A DNA stretch of 42,485 nucleotides from Chara braunii (Eukaryota > Streptophyta > Charophyceae > Charales > Characeae), in NCBI GenBank assembly GCA_003427395.1, contig BFEA01000019.1, positions 3,665,378-3,707,862 on the forward strand, given 5' to 3'. Position 1 is the stretch's first letter, and each line of letters opens with the position of its first letter. Under the pieces are notes generated by a model, which saw only the letters and a program-made list of their open reading frames with translations, did no database searches and had not been told where the DNA came from. The position numbers and the translations under genes were made by a program. This document shows, piece after piece, positions 42,462 through 42,485 of the stretch.

Positions 42462-42485
42462 AAAATGAAGTCGGTTTTTCTTCTG

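Overview
The window looks like nuclear DNA of a photosynthetic eukaryote, most likely a streptophyte (green alga or land plant). The evidence is two U6 snRNA-derived sequences of plant type, an AT-rich fragment of the plastid gene psaB inserted in otherwise nuclear sequence, canonical GT-AG introns, many small foldback (MITE-like) elements and abundant microsatellites. A charophyte such as Chara is my best guess, but that is inference. Nothing resembles a bacterial operon.

Layout. Positions 1-9000 are gene-poor and repeat-rich. They hold several copies of a terminal-inverted-repeat family ending in AGTACTGGTGG, a long foldback with a homopolymer core (about 4.03-4.41 kb), a truncated U6 pseudogene (5.3 kb), an AT-rich island with a psaB fragment (6.58-6.74 kb) next to a full-length U6 retropseudogene with a perfect 17-bp target-site duplication (6.78-6.93 kb), the first copy of a palindromic MITE (7.1 kb), and (TTTTTC)n and (AAAC)n arrays.

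From about 9 kb to 38.1 kb runs one gene on the + strand. It has a 15.7-kb first coding exon, a 48-nt second exon and an 8.7-kb last exon, separated by introns of 1.4 and 2.2 kb. The joined frame encodes about 8,180 residues (roughly 0.9 MDa). The three exons meet in phase 0, and both junctions fall inside IQ (calmodulin-binding) motifs that become complete, 23 residues apart, only after splicing. Upstream of the IQ pair is a mostly low-complexity, acidic, Ser- and Pro-rich region. Downstream are two charged coiled-coil regions, one built from a 32-residue repeat, then a linker with two copies of a DMxWxFExGxLxD motif and a Trp-rich C-terminal segment. I do not recognise the whole protein as a known family.

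Positions 38.1-42.5 kb hold the 3' flank: a degraded duplicate of the end of the coding region, two more copies of the MITE, short tandem duplications and long (GA)n, (GATA)n and (GGAA)n arrays. No second protein-coding gene is supported. The most interesting item is the giant IQ/coiled-coil gene, followed by the U6 retroposition beside the plastid-derived island and the MITE family, one copy of which sits in intron 1 of the giant gene.
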